Below, one piece after another: positions 51,961 to 61,692 of a DNA stretch of 64,000 nucleotides. The DNA is taken from contig NZ_QCYK01000002.1 in NCBI RefSeq assembly GCF_003071345.1, forward strand, positions 496,001 through 560,000. The letters are read 5' to 3'. A model generated the notes under the pieces. The model saw nothing but the letters and a program-made list of their open reading frames with translations. It was not told the origin of the DNA and did not search any database. A program made the translations under genes and the position numbers. Positions within the stretch are counted from its first letter, which is position 1. Every line of letters begins with the position of its first letter. The DNA comes from Chitinophaga parva. GTDB taxonomy: Bacteria > Bacteroidota > Bacteroidia > Chitinophagales > Chitinophagaceae.

Positions 51961-52878
51961 ATGTATAGTTATTACGACCAAAACACCATCCTGTATCTAA
52001 ATGGTCAGTATCTGAAAGCGACCGAAGCAAGCACCGATCTCTATGGCCAGTCACTGCATTATGGCTATGCAGTTTTTGAAGGCATCCGCGCTTACAAAAC
52101 CGCAAAGGGAGAAGTTAAGATCTTCAAGGCAAAGGAACACTTTGACCGTTTTAAGCGCTCCTGCGAACTGATACACATCCCGTACCCGTTCAATAACGAT
52201 GAACTGATCGAAGCCTGTTACGAAGTGCTCCGCCGTAACAACATGGAAGAAGCTTACATCCGTCCGCTGGCCTTCTGCCCGCCTAACATGACGCTGAAAG
52301 CGGCCTCTGAAACGGAAGTACTGATCTGCGCATGGGAATGGGGTGCTTACCTGGGTGAAAAACTGCTGCGTGTAGCCACATCGTCTTACCAGCGCCCGAA
52401 CCCGAAAGCATTCAAGATCGAATCCAAATCTGCCGGCCTGTATGTAAACTCTATCCTGGCCTCCCAGGAAGCAAAGGAAAAAGGCTATGACGAAGCGCTG
52501 CTGCTGGACATGAACGGCTACGTAGCAGAAGGCCCCGGTGCCAACGTCTTCTTTGAAAAAGACGGCAAGATCTTCACGCCTCCTCCCGGCAACATCCTCC
52601 CCGGCATTACCCGCGCCACCGTTATTGAGCTCTGCAAAGAACTGAACATCCCCATCGAAGAAAAACTGTTTACCATCGAAGAGCTGCGCACTGCAGACAG
52701 CGTGTTCTACTGCGGTACCGCTGCTGAAGTAGTAGGCTGGGATTCCCTGGACGGCCAGGGTTTTGCCAAGCCCTGGGCAGACTCCCTGGGTAAATACCTG
52801 CAGAAGGCTTACAAGGCCCGCGTGCTGGAACAGGAATTCACTGAAAAGTACCAGCCCAAATCCGCTGCGGTTGTATAA
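51961..52878 (+). CDS. ilvE: Branched-chain amino acid aminotransferase
   Basis: A 305-residue fold-type IV PLP aminotransferase that makes Leu, Ile and Val from their keto acids. The PLP Lys is in ESKSAGLYVNS near residue 157, the conserved EGPGANVFF near 191-199, and GITRATVIEL near 217-226. Start ATG at 51,961, 41 bases after the terminator T-run. It is the first gene under the attenuator. A strong GC-rich hairpin follows its stop. Confidence 0.97.
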   Translation: MYSYYDQNTILYLNGQYLKATEASTDLYGQSLHYGYAVFEGIRAYKTAKGEVKIFKAKEHFDRFKRSCELIHIPYPFNNDELIEACYEVLRRNNMEEAYIRPLAFCPPNMTLKAASETEVLICAWEWGAYLGEKLLRVATSSYQRPNPKAFKIESKSAGLYVNSILASQEAKEKGYDEALLLDMNGYVAEGPGANVFFEKDGKIFTPPPGNILPGITRATVIELCKELNIPIEEKLFTIEELRTADSVFYCGTAAEVVGWDSLDGQGFAKPWADSLGKYLQKAYKARVLEQEFTEKYQPKSAAVV

Positions 52879-52882
52879 CCAC

Positions 52883-52932
52883 CCGGCCGGCGGTGTATGC
52901 ATTGCCGTTAAGGCGTGCTGCCCGCCGGCCGG
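52883..52932 (+). terminator. GC-rich hairpin following ilvE
   Basis: CCGGCCGGCGG (52,883-52,893) and CCGCCGGCCGG (52,922-52,932) form 11 perfect G-C pairs around a 28-base loop, five bases after the ilvE stop. It lacks a T-run, so it may protect the 3' end of ilvE mRNA or reduce read-through rather than stop it. Confidence 0.5.
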
Positions 52933-53351
52933 AATTTCCCGATAACACGGACGTTCTTCTTACGTCGTAATAACTATCAACTGGTTTTCCTGGTTCCATA
53001 ACGTCCATGCGGCAAGGTGTAACCGGGAACACTAAAATTTACCTCCGTCCGGAATTTTGTTTTGTGCGTTTGATCTTGTGATGAGATGAAACAGGGACTT
53101 CCTTTTCCAATACCGGCCCGCCGGCAGGAAGAAATACCGGGCGCCGGCACTTATGACCTCCCTGTTTTCCCGGAAATGAAAACCCGGAAATAGGAAACAC
53201 CCCTTGAATCCCGTAAAATAGCATACCTGAAATGAGCCACCATGGCTTATTTCCGCAAAAAATGCCCGGTTTTGAATGCCGGGAATGGTAAAATATCCGA
53301 TTTGACCTAACCGGCATTGCCGGGTAATTTGGTACCTGAAATAAACAGCAA
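52933..53351. other. Gene-free ilvE-ilvD gap with repeated CCGG hairpins
   Basis: A gap of more than 400 bases. It is rich in CCGG-centred short inverted repeats, such as CCGGCCCGCCGGC (near 53,122) and CCGGGCGCCGGC (near 53,140), CCCGG/CCGGG near 53,260-53,285 and CCGGC/GCCGG at 53,311-53,323. No leader peptide with branched-chain codons was found here. The ilvD promoter lies at the end. Confidence 0.5.
53301..53331 (+). promoter_or_regulatory. Possible internal promoter for ilvD
   Basis: TTTG at 53,301-53,304, 20 bases, then TAATTTG at 53,325-53,331, one base short of TAnnTTTG. It ends 20 bases before the ATG. If active, ilvDBNCA would be partly independent of the attenuator. Confidence 0.45.
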
Positions 53352-55031
53352 ATGGAACTCAATAAGTATAGCAAACTACTGACACAAGACCCGACGCAGC
53401 CTGCTACACAGGCTATGTTCTACGGACTGGGATTTACGGAAGAAGACCTGAAGAAAGCACAGGTGGGTATTGCCGCCATGGGATACGATGGCAACACCTG
53501 TAATATGCACCTGAACGGGCTGGCGGATATTGTGAAGGAAGGGGTATGGGCCAATGACCTGGTAGGCCTGCGTTTCTATACCATTGGCGTAAGCGATGGC
53601 ATGGCCAATGGTACAGAGGGTATGCGCTATTCCCTGGTGAGCCGTGACGTGATCGCTGACTCTATTGAAACCATTTGCGGAGGCCAGTACTATGATGGGG
53701 TGATCACCATCCCCGGCTGCGATAAGAACATGCCGGGCTCCCTCATGGCCATGGGCCGCCTGAACCGCCCATCCCTGATGGTATACGGTGGCAGCATTGC
53801 CCCTGGCAAATACAAGGGCCAGGACCTCAACATCATCTCTGCTTTTGAAGCCCTGGGCCAGAAACTGGCGGGCAACCTGGATGAAGCAGATTTTAAAGGC
53901 ATTGTACAGCATGCCTGCCCCGGCGCCGGCGCCTGCGGTGGTATGTACACTGCCAATACCATGAGCGCTGCGATTGAGGCCATGGGTATGAGCCTGCCCT
54001 ACAGCTCTTCCAACCCTGCGCTGAGCCAGGCCAAAAAAGACGAATGCCTTGCCGCAGGCAAATACATCCGCCTGCTGCTGGAAAAAGATATTAAGCCCCG
54101 CGACATCATGACCCGCAAGGCGTTTGAGAATGCCTTCACGGTAGTGATTGCCCTGGGCGGTAGTACCAACGCGGTGCTGCACCTCATTGCCATTGCCAAG
54201 TCTGTGGACATCCAGTTCACCCTGAAAGATTTCCAGGACATCAGCGACCGTACCCCGCTGCTGGCAGACCTGAAGCCTTCCGGTAAATACCTGATGGAAG
54301 ACCTGCACAACGCAGGGGGGGTGCCCATGGTAATGAAGTACCTGCTGAAGAAAGGCTACCTGCATGGTGATTGCCTCACGGTAACCGGCAAGACCATTGC
54401 AGAAAACCTGGAAGACGTAAAGGACATCGATTTCGAAGCCCAGCATATTATCGTTCCGGTAGAACAGCCGCTGAAGATAAACGGGCATATACAAATGCTG
54501 TATGGCAACCTGGCCACAAAGGGTTCTGTGGCGAAGATCACCGGTAAAGAGGGTGAGCGCTTTAAAGGCCCCGCCCGTGTGTTTGATGGAGAGTTTGAAC
54601 TGATAGCCGGTATCCAGAGCGGCCGTGTAAAAGCCGGAGATGTCGTCGTCATTCGCTACGTGGGCCCAAAGGGTGCCCCGGGCATGCCGGAAATGCTGAA
54701 ACCTACCTCCGCTATCATCGGGGCAGGATTGGGCAAGAGCGTGGCATTGATCACCGACGGACGTTTCTCAGGCGGTACACACGGCTTTGTAGTAGGCCAC
54801 ATTGTACCCGAAGCATTTGAAGGCGGTGGCATTGCACTGGTGAAAGACGATGACATTATTGAAATCGATGCCGTGAATAACACCATGAACGTATTGCTCT
54901 CTGATGCTGAACTGGCTGCACGCCGCGCTCAATGGACGGCGCCTGCGCTGAAAGTATCGAAAGGAGTTTTATTTAAATATGCTAAATCCGTAAAAGATGC
55001 AACAGAAGGATGTGTTACCGACGAAGCCTAA
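53352..55031 (+). CDS. ilvD: Dihydroxy-acid dehydratase
   Basis: A 559-residue iron-sulfur enzyme of Val/Ile synthesis that dehydrates 2,3-dihydroxy acids to 2-keto acids. Cluster-binding motifs are GCDKNMPGS near 122-130 and [16 protein letters not shown] near 191-206; a further conserved block is [16 protein letters not shown] near 475-490. The length is normal. It overlaps ilvB by 35 bases. Confidence 0.98.
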   Translation: MELNKYSKLLTQDPTQPATQAMFYGLGFTEEDLKKAQVGIAAMGYDGNTCNMHLNGLADIVKEGVWANDLVGLRFYTIGVSDGMANGTEGMRYSLVSRDVIADSIETICGGQYYDGVITIPGCDKNMPGSLMAMGRLNRPSLMVYGGSIAPGKYKGQDLNIISAFEALGQKLAGNLDEADFKGIVQHACPGAGACGGMYTANTMSAAIEAMGMSLPYSSSNPALSQAKKDECLAAGKYIRLLLEKDIKPRDIMTRKAFENAFTVVIALGGSTNAVLHLIAIAKSVDIQFTLKDFQDISDRTPLLADLKPSGKYLMEDLHNAGGVPMVMKYLLKKGYLHGDCLTVTGKTIAENLEDVKDIDFEAQHIIVPVEQPLKINGHIQMLYGNLATKGSVAKITGKEGERFKGPARVFDGEFELIAGIQSGRVKAGDVVVIRYVGPKGAPGMPEMLKPTSAIIGAGLGKSVALITDGRFSGGTHGFVVGHIVPEAFEGGGIALVKDDDIIEIDAVNNTMNVLLSDAELAARRAQWTAPALKVSKGVLFKYAKSVKDATEGCVTDEA

Positions 55032-56745
55032 AACAACGGCATCGGCACCAGCCGTTGCTGAAAATATAACCGGTGCAGAAGCGGTGATCCGCTCACTGGT
55101 GGCAGAAGGGGTAGATACCATTTTTGGTTACCCCGGTGGTGCTATTATGCCCATTTACGATGCCCTCTATGATTTCCAGGATACCGTACATCATATCCTG
55201 GTACGCCATGAACAGGGCGCTACACACGCTGCACAGGGCTATGCCCGCAGCAGCGGTAAGGTAGGGGTGGTGTTTGCCACCAGCGGCCCTGGCGCTACCA
55301 ACCTGGTAACCGGTATTGCTGATGCCTATGTAGACTCTACCCCGATGGTGTGCATCACCGGCCAGGTAGCAGCCGCTTTGCTGGGCACCGATGCCTTCCA
55401 GGAAACGGACGTTATCGGCATCACCATGCCCATTACCAAATGGAACATACAGGTGACCCGCCCGGAAGACATTGCGCCGGCCATTGCCAAGGCATTCTAC
55501 ATTGCGCGCAGCGGCCGTCCCGGCCCGGTGCTGGTAGATATTACCAAGAACGCACAATTTGCCGTTACTAATTTTGAATACAAGCCCTGCTCTTACATCC
55601 GCAGTTACAGCCCTACGCCGGAGCTGAACCAGGAGCAGATCGCAGCGGCAGCACTGGCCATCAACGATGCCAAACGTCCCTACATCCTGTGCGGGCACGG
55701 CGTATTGCTGAGTGGTGCGGAAAAAGCGCTGATAGCGCTGGCAGAGAAAGCCGGCATTCCCATCGCCTCTACATTGCTGGGCCTTTCCGCGGTGCCTACC
55801 AGCCACCCGCTGTACGTGGGTTACCTGGGTATGCACGGCAATTATTCGCCAAACATCAATACCAATGAATGCGATGTGCTCATTGCTGTGGGTATGCGCT
55901 TTGATGACCGCGTGACCGGTGATGTAAGCAAGTACGCCCGCCAGGCAAAGGTGATCCACATTGAGATTGATGCAGCGGAGATCAACAAGATCGTGAAGGC
56001 AGACGTTGCGGTGCATGCCGATGCAAAAGCCGCGCTGGAAGCCCTGCTGCCGCTGGTGAACGCTGAAAAACATGAAGAATGGCTGGCTTCTTTCCGGGAA
56101 GGGGATAAGCTGGAATATGAAAAGGTACAGCAGAACGAACTGCATCCGAAAGCAGGAGGCCTTACCATGGCGGAAGTGATCCGCCGCATTTCCGAAAAAA
56201 CGGAAGGCAGGGCGATCCTGGTTACAGATGTGGGCCAGCACCAGATGGTGGCAAGCCGTTACTACCAGTTCCGCGATCCGAATACCAATATCACATCCGG
56301 TGGTATGGGCACCATGGGCTTTGCCCTGCCGGCCGCCATGGGCGCTAAAGTAGGCGCACCGGAAAAAGAAGTGGTGGCCATCATCGGCGATGGTTGCTTC
56401 CAGATGACCTTACAGGAACTGGGCACCATCAACCAGTCCCAGATCGGTGTGAAGATCGTGATCCTGAACAACAATTTCCTGGGCATGGTACGCCAGTGGC
56501 AGCAGCTCTTCTTCGACAAGCGCTACTCTTCCACGGAAATGATCAACCCTGATTTTGTACAGATCGCCAAAGGTTTCTTTGTGGAGGCCAAAAAGGTGAG
56601 CAGCCGCGATGAGATTGACGCTGCGGTAGATACCATGCTGGCGCATAAAGGCGCTTACCTGCTGGAAGTGGTGGTGGAAAAAGAAGAGAACGTATTCCCG
56701 ATGGTGCCCACCGGCGCCGGTATTGGAGAGATCCGCCTTGACTAG
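54997..56745 (+). CDS. ilvB: Acetolactate synthase large subunit
   Basis: A 582-residue thiamine-diphosphate enzyme making acetolactate and acetohydroxybutyrate. The N-terminal TPP part has [15 protein letters not shown] and the catalytic Glu in [15 protein letters not shown] near 70-84; the C-terminal TPP motif starts [14 protein letters not shown] near 461 and ends [11 protein letters not shown]. It begins 35 bases inside ilvD, with a Pro/Ala/Lys-rich start of 25 residues before the conserved domain. The regulatory subunit follows. Confidence 0.98.
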   Translation: MQQKDVLPTKPKTTASAPAVAENITGAEAVIRSLVAEGVDTIFGYPGGAIMPIYDALYDFQDTVHHILVRHEQGATHAAQGYARSSGKVGVVFATSGPGATNLVTGIADAYVDSTPMVCITGQVAAALLGTDAFQETDVIGITMPITKWNIQVTRPEDIAPAIAKAFYIARSGRPGPVLVDITKNAQFAVTNFEYKPCSYIRSYSPTPELNQEQIAAAALAINDAKRPYILCGHGVLLSGAEKALIALAEKAGIPIASTLLGLSAVPTSHPLYVGYLGMHGNYSPNINTNECDVLIAVGMRFDDRVTGDVSKYARQAKVIHIEIDAAEINKIVKADVAVHADAKAALEALLPLVNAEKHEEWLASFREGDKLEYEKVQQNELHPKAGGLTMAEVIRRISEKTEGRAILVTDVGQHQMVASRYYQFRDPNTNITSGGMGTMGFALPAAMGAKVGAPEKEVVAIIGDGCFQMTLQELGTINQSQIGVKIVILNNNFLGMVRQWQQLFFDKRYSSTEMINPDFVQIAKGFFVEAKKVSSRDEIDAAVDTMLAHKGAYLLEVVVEKEENVFPMVPTGAGIGEIRLD

Positions 56746-56785
56746 GGAAAAGGTTAACGATTAACTACTTCACAACACTGACTTT

Positions 56786-57319
56786 ATGCAAAAAGAATAT
56801 ACAGTAACGGTTTACACCGAAGACCGGATTGGGATCACCAACCGCATCACGGTGATCTTTACCCGCCGCCAGATCAATATCACCAGTCTTACTACCGCTG
56901 AAACGGAAATACCGGGTGTTTATAAATTCATCATCACCGTATTGTCTACCCGCGAAAAGCTGGACAAGGTGGTGGGCCAGATAGAGCGGCTCATTGAAAT
57001 TCACCGTGCCTTTGTACACGAGGAAGATGAAGTGGTATACCAGGAGCTGGCGTTGTACAAGATCGCTACGCGCAACCTGAATAACCACAACATTGAACAG
57101 CTCATCCGCGATAACAATGCCCGCATTCTCACCATCACCGCAGATTACGTGGTGATTGAGAAAACTGGCCACCAGCAGGAACTTTTGAGCATGCTGAAGC
57201 AACTGGAGCCGTATGGGCTGATAGAGTACTCCAAGAGCGGGCGCGTGGCCATTGTGAAATGGAGCCGCCGTTTCCACGAGCACCTGAAAGACCTCTCCCT
57301 GAAACAGGCGGAGCTATAA
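56786..57319 (+). CDS. ilvN: Acetolactate synthase small (regulatory) subunit
   Basis: A 177-residue ACT-domain protein that binds valine and controls the large subunit. The ACT domain covers about 1-75 (YTVTVYTEDRIGITNRITVIF), followed by the C-terminal ALS_ss_C-like half with NARILTITADYVVIEKTGHQQEL near 110-132. It lies 40 bases after ilvB. Confidence 0.95.
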   Translation: MQKEYTVTVYTEDRIGITNRITVIFTRRQINITSLTTAETEIPGVYKFIITVLSTREKLDKVVGQIERLIEIHRAFVHEEDEVVYQELALYKIATRNLNNHNIEQLIRDNNARILTITADYVVIEKTGHQQELLSMLKQLEPYGLIEYSKSGRVAIVKWSRRFHEHLKDLSLKQAEL

Positions 57320-57440
57320 CGTAAACGCATACACGCAATAAATCCTTTTTTTTAACATCAGCTTTTAAGATCAGCCGGCAGGCCTCAACATAAACACACG
57401 CCGCCGCTCATTTTAAAACCATTTAAACAACTAAAAATTC

Positions 57441-58484
57441 ATGGCAACCATCAATTTTGGAGGCGTACAGGAACAAGTAGTCACCCGGGAAGAATTCCCA
57501 ATGGAAAAGGCAAGAGAAGTGCTGAAAAATGACACGATTGCAATCATTGGTTATGGTGTGCAGGGCCCCGGCCAGGCACTGAACCTGAAAGACAATGGTT
57601 TTAACGTGATCATTGGCCAGCGTAAAAATTCCAAAACCTGGGATAAAGCCGTAGCTGATGGCTGGGTACCCGGTGAAACACTGTTCGAGATTGAAGAAGC
57701 CGCTGCAAAAGGCACGATCATCCAGTTCCTCCTGTCTGATGCTGGTCAGATCACCCTGTGGCCCACACTGAAAAAACACCTGACGCCTGGTAAAGCATTA
57801 TACTTCTCCCATGGCTTTGGTATCACTTATAAAGACCAGACCAACATTGTGCCCCCGGCCGATGTAGACGTGATCCTGGTAGCTCCCAAGGGCTCCGGTA
57901 CTTCCCTGCGCCGCCTGTTCCTGGCTGGCCAGGGCCTGAACTCCAGCTACGCTATTTTCCAGGATGCCACCGGTAAAGCAAAAGACCGCGTAGTGGCACT
58001 TGGTATTGGTGTAGGTTCCGGCTACCTGTTTGAAACTGACTTCAAGAAAGAAGTATACTCTGACCTGACCGGCGAACGTGGTACCCTGATGGGCTGTATC
58101 CAGGGCATCTTTGCTGCCCAGTACGAAGTGCTGCGCAAAAATGGCCACTCCCCCTCTGAAGCCTTCAACGAAACCGTAGAAGAGCTCACCCAGTCTCTCA
58201 TGCCGCTGGTAGCAGAAAACGGTATGGACTGGATGTATGCCAACTGCTCTACCACTGCACAACGCGGTGCACTGGACTGGTGGAAGAAATTCAAGGAAGC
58301 TACCCAGCCGGTATTTGAAGACCTGTATGCCAGCGTGGCCGCAGGTAAAGAAGCTGCCCGCTCTATTGCTTCCAACAGCACGCCTGACTACCGCGAAAAA
58401 CTGGACGCAGAACTGAAAGAACTGCGCGACAGCGAAATGTGGCAGGCAGGTGCAGCAGTACGTAAGCTGCGTCCTGGTAAATAG
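57441..58484 (+). CDS. ilvC: Ketol-acid reductoisomerase
   Basis: A 347-residue class I (short) reductoisomerase converting acetolactate to dihydroxyisovalerate with NAD(P)H and Mg2+. The Rossmann motif is GYGVQGPGQALNLKD near 35-49, with the cofactor-selecting loop GQRKNSKTW near 55-63. The conserved Glu and Asp residues of the knotted C-terminal domain are in FETDFKKEVYSDLTGERGTL near 195-214. Start 121 bases after ilvN. The stop is three bases before a nested inverted repeat. Confidence 0.97.
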   Translation: MATINFGGVQEQVVTREEFPMEKAREVLKNDTIAIIGYGVQGPGQALNLKDNGFNVIIGQRKNSKTWDKAVADGWVPGETLFEIEEAAAKGTIIQFLLSDAGQITLWPTLKKHLTPGKALYFSHGFGITYKDQTNIVPPADVDVILVAPKGSGTSLRRLFLAGQGLNSSYAIFQDATGKAKDRVVALGIGVGSGYLFETDFKKEVYSDLTGERGTLMGCIQGIFAAQYEVLRKNGHSPSEAFNETVEELTQSLMPLVAENGMDWMYANCSTTAQRGALDWWKKFKEATQPVFEDLYASVAAGKEAARSIASNSTPDYREKLDAELKELRDSEMWQAGAAVRKLRPGK

Positions 58485-58486
58485 AT

Positions 58487-58664
58487 AATTTCCAATTGAA
58501 CCATTTCCAATTTCAATTGGCAAAACATTTATAGACTTCGATGATTATGCCGGAAGTACAATGCTGCAAGGCCTTTGGGTGATTGTAGCATTGTGCTTCC
58601 GGCTTTTATTTTACAGTTCCTGGTGTTCAGGTTCTGATATTGGAAATTGTTTCCTGGAAATTGA
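58487..58664. repeat. Nested inverted repeat between ilvC and ilvA
   Basis: Outer arms share AATTTCCA and ATTTCCAAT with 15-16-base spacing: left 58,487-58,516, right about 58,636-58,664 inverted. They enclose a perfect 21-pair hairpin (separate entry). The layout, repeated short units in inverted arms filling a gap between two genes, resembles the heptad elements at 5,006 and 39,387 but uses a different unit. Confidence 0.75.
58549..58610 (+). terminator. Long hairpin terminator/attenuator between ilvC and ilvA
   Basis: The 21 bases 58,549-58,569 (GCCGGAAGTACAATG...) pair throughout with 58,583-58,603 (...CATTGTGCTTCCGGC), including two G-U pairs, with a 13-base loop. TTTTATTTT follows, so it can end transcription after ilvC and lower ilvA expression. 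Confidence 0.75.
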
Positions 58665-58670
58665 CTTCAT

Positions 58671-59924
58671 ATGTTAGTAGAGAACCTCGTAGACGTAGCA
58701 CAGATAAAGGAAGCGGCCACGCTGTTGAAACCCGTGGTAAACCGCACCCCGCTTACCTATAGTGCTACCTTATCGCGCCGTTACCAGTGCGATGTGTACC
58801 TGAAGCGCGAAGACATGCAGATCGTGCGCAGTTACAAATTGCGCGGCGCTTATAACATGATCCGCAGCCTGGAACCCGCGCTGATGGCCAAGGGTGTAAC
58901 CACCGCCAGCGCCGGTAACCACGCGCAGGGCTTTGCCTATGCGTGCAAGGCATTGAACATACAGGGTGTGGTGTTCATGCCTATTATTACCCCCAAACAA
59001 AAAGTGCGGCAGGTGACCATGTTTGGCGGCGACAATATCCAGATCCGCCTCGTGGGTGATACCTTCGACGACTGCTCTGCCGAAGCACAGGCCTTTACCA
59101 GGGCCAATGGCATGACCTACATTCCCCCTTTTGATAACCCGAAAATAATTGCGGGCCAGGGCACCGTAGCGGTGGAGATCCTGGAAGACCAGCAAAACTT
59201 TGACTTCCTGTTTGTGCCCATTGGCGGCGGCGGACTGGCCGCAGGCGCTGGTACCTACTTCAAAACTTACAGCCCTGCTACCCAGGTGATAGGGGTGGAG
59301 CCCGAAGGCGCGCCCAGCATGACGCGGGCATTGGCCGAAGGCGGCCCCGTGACCCTCAACGGTATTGACAGCTTTGTGGACGGAGCGGCCGTGAAAAGGG
59401 TAGGCACCCTCAACTACGAAATTTGCAAAACCGTGCTGGACAAAATGCTGACCATTCCGGAAGGCAAGGTATGTTCCACCATTTTGAAGCTATACAACGA
59501 AGACGCCATCGTGGTAGAGCCTGCGGGCGCCTTGTCCATTGCGGCTTTAGACGATATGGCCGAACAGATCAAAGGAAAGAAGGTAGTGTGCGTGGTAAGC
59601 GGCAGCAACAATGATATAGACCGCATGCAGGAGATCAAGGAAAGGTCTTTGCTGTATGAAGGACTGAAGCATTATTTCATTGTACGCTTTGCACAGCGCC
59701 CCGGTGCCCTGCGTGAATTCCTTAACCATATCCTGGGCCCGGATGACGATATCACCCGTTTTGAGTTCATCAAGAAAACGAACAAGGATACCGGCCCCGC
59801 CCTGGTAGGCATTGAACTGAAGCACCGGGAAGATTACGAGGCACTGATCGCTAACATGCAGCGCTATCACCTGAACTACACAGAACTGAATAAGAATGAT
59901 GACCTGTTTGGGTACCTGGTGTAA
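58671..59924 (+). CDS. ilvA: Threonine dehydratase (threonine ammonia-lyase)
   Basis: A 417-residue PLP enzyme that converts threonine to 2-oxobutyrate for isoleucine. The PLP Lys is in VRSYKLRGAYNM near 48-59; the phosphate loop is GGGGLAAGA near 185-193. The C-terminal 85 residues (from YFIVRFAQRPGALREFL) form a single ACT-like domain for Ile feedback, shorter than in E. coli IlvA and usual for this Bacteroidota type. It ends the operon. Confidence 0.95.
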   Translation: MLVENLVDVAQIKEAATLLKPVVNRTPLTYSATLSRRYQCDVYLKREDMQIVRSYKLRGAYNMIRSLEPALMAKGVTTASAGNHAQGFAYACKALNIQGVVFMPIITPKQKVRQVTMFGGDNIQIRLVGDTFDDCSAEAQAFTRANGMTYIPPFDNPKIIAGQGTVAVEILEDQQNFDFLFVPIGGGGLAAGAGTYFKTYSPATQVIGVEPEGAPSMTRALAEGGPVTLNGIDSFVDGAAVKRVGTLNYEICKTVLDKMLTIPEGKVCSTILKLYNEDAIVVEPAGALSIAALDDMAEQIKGKKVVCVVSGSNNDIDRMQEIKERSLLYEGLKHYFIVRFAQRPGALREFLNHILGPDDDITRFEFIKKTNKDTGPALVGIELKHREDYEALIANMQRYHLNYTELNKNDDLFGYLV

Positions 59925-60062
59925 ATAGCCCGGGCCATATGGTCATGTAAAACAGAACGCCGTTTTGTACAGGATGCTTATCTTGTATAATGCGGCGTTG
60001 CTGCATTTGGGACCATACCATTTTTTCATAAAATTATACCAGCGGGCCGGCGGAGGAGCCGT

Positions 60063-60070
60063 TAGCTTTG
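60063..60070 (+). promoter_or_regulatory. -7 promoter box of the DoxX-family gene
   Basis: TAGCTTTG is a perfect TAnnTTTG box 21 bases before the ATG. No TTG lies at the expected upstream spacing. Confidence 0.5.
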
Positions 60071-60091
60071 CGATTCAATTAATCTTGTGAT

Positions 60092-60496
60092 ATGAAAACT
60101 ACGAATGAACAGTTGTCTTACGCCCTGCTACGTATCACGATGGGCGCGGCTATGATGGGGCATGGGCTGGTGCGTATTCCCAAGCTGGAAGTGTTTGCCG
60201 GGGGGATGGTGAAAATGTTTGACGGCGTGCTCCCGGCAGCGCTGGTAACGCCGTTTGCCCATGTACTGCCTTTCCTGGAATTTATCATTGGGGCATTACT
60301 CATCCTGGGCTGGCTTACCCGTGCTACCCTGGTAGTGGGTGCCGTGCTGATGATGGTGCTCATCCTGGGCAGCTGCCTGCTGGAGAAGTGGGAGTTTGTA
60401 GGTACCCAGCTGGTGTACAGTTTCCTGTACTTTGTGTTGCTGCGCTTTCTTGCTTTTAATGCGTATGCGCTGGATAATGGCATAAAGAAGCAATAA
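60092..60496 (+). CDS. DoxX-family membrane protein
   Basis: A 134-residue protein with four predicted membrane spans and the family start YALLRITMGAAMMGHGLVRI. DoxX proteins are small inner-membrane proteins linked to redox or oxidative-stress complexes; function here is not clear. It has its own promoter box and is followed by a FecR gene 113 bases on. Confidence 0.87.
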   Translation: MKTTNEQLSYALLRITMGAAMMGHGLVRIPKLEVFAGGMVKMFDGVLPAALVTPFAHVLPFLEFIIGALLILGWLTRATLVVGAVLMMVLILGSCLLEKWEFVGTQLVYSFLYFVLLRFLAFNAYALDNGIKKQ

Positions 60497-60609
60497 ACCC
60501 GCCGGTTAGCCCCAATATTACCGAATTGTTAAGCCTCAAAATTGATTAGGAACCCCGTTTCCTGCAAGCGTACTCTTTATGTCGGGCCACTCAAAACGCC
60601 GCCATAAAA

Positions 60610-61554
60610 ATGGACATACAGCCACTCTTGCAAAAGTATTTTAAAGGGGAATGCACGGAAGCCGAGCAGGCCTTGGTAGAACGCTACCTGGCCAGTGAGA
60701 CTACCCCGGAGCTGGATGCCCTGCTGATGCAAACGTGGCGCGAGGCGGAGACAGACCCCAAAATAAAACAACTGCCCCGTACCCAACCTGCTCACTGGTA
60801 TCGTATAGCCGCGGCCGTAACCCTGCTGATCATAGGCGCGGCGGGCGCCTGGATGCTGGGTGCCGGGCGCAATGGCCACAAAGCCCTGGCCAGCCAGGCC
60901 TGGGATACTTTGTCCAACAAGGGTGGGGAACTGCAACGCTACCACCTGCCGGATGGTTCTGTGGTGTGGCTCAATGCTTATTCACACGTTATTTATAATG
61001 AAGGTTACAACACTGATAACCGCGAGCTGTGGCTGGCGGGCGAAGGCTACTTTGAAGCCGCCCCCGGTGCAGCACATCCCTTCCAGGTGCACACAGGTAA
61101 TATCACTACCATGGCACTGGGCACCACCTTCAATATTTCCACCGCCAATCATGCAGATGGCAGCATAGAAGTGGCACTGCTTACAGGCAGGGTAGCGGTG
61201 AGCACTACCGATGCGGCACACCAGTTCCGCAGGGAGTTGCTCCCCGGCCAGCGGCTGTTGTTCTCTCCCGCAGGAAGCGCCACCGTGGCCCTTTTCCACG
61301 AGGCGGAGGTGGTAGACTGGAAGCAGGGAAAGATCATATTTGACAAGGTAGACATGAATGATGTATTTGCAAGGCTGCAGCAACGGTATGGATGCCATAT
61401 TATCCTGGAAGACAGCCTGCTGGCGCATAAAAAGATATCGGGAACGTTCAGCGCCGGCCAGTCACTGGAGCATGTAATAGCCACTTTAAAATATGTACAC
61501 GGTTTCACGTACACCCAGGTAAACGCAAACACGTACCTGATTCATAAACATTGA
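60610..61554 (+). CDS. FecR-family protein without adjacent sigma gene
   Basis: A 314-residue FecR protein: a cytoplasmic N-terminus of about 60 residues, one membrane span near 72-88 (AAAVTLLIIGAAGAWML), the FecR domain (YHLPDGSVVWLNAYSHVIY near 115-133; GEGYFEAAPGAAHPFQV), and the C-terminal DUF4974-like part ending in NANTYLIHKH. It should signal between the downstream TonB receptor (which has an STN domain) and a sigma factor, but no sigma gene is in the window beside it. Confidence 0.9.
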   Translation: MDIQPLLQKYFKGECTEAEQALVERYLASETTPELDALLMQTWREAETDPKIKQLPRTQPAHWYRIAAAVTLLIIGAAGAWMLGAGRNGHKALASQAWDTLSNKGGELQRYHLPDGSVVWLNAYSHVIYNEGYNTDNRELWLAGEGYFEAAPGAAHPFQVHTGNITTMALGTTFNISTANHADGSIEVALLTGRVAVSTTDAAHQFRRELLPGQRLLFSPAGSATVALFHEAEVVDWKQGKIIFDKVDMNDVFARLQQRYGCHIILEDSLLAHKKISGTFSAGQSLEHVIATLKYVHGFTYTQVNANTYLIHKH

Positions 61555-61605
61555 AGATCACAACGGCAAGCCACCAGCGAAAAATAAAGAAGGTCCAAAT
61601 AAAAA

Positions 61606-61666
61606 AGCACTGCCTTGAAACAGTGCTCACTACCAGGGTAAACATCCCGGTACGGTAGTCATTTTT
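61606..61666 (+). terminator. Tandem hairpins between fecR-like and TonB receptor genes
   Basis: AGCACTG/CAGTGCT (61,606-61,612 with 61,621-61,627) is followed by ACTACC/GGTAGT (61,629-61,634 with 61,654-61,659), then five T at 61,662-61,666. It could stop or dampen transcription before the receptor. Confidence 0.4.
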
Positions 61667-61692
61667 AACTTGAAAAAACAAAGAACGAAGGT

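Noticed and set aside
53050..53300. Second leader peptide before ilvD
   Set aside because: Several short ATG frames exist, but none has a run of Leu, Ile or Val codons.
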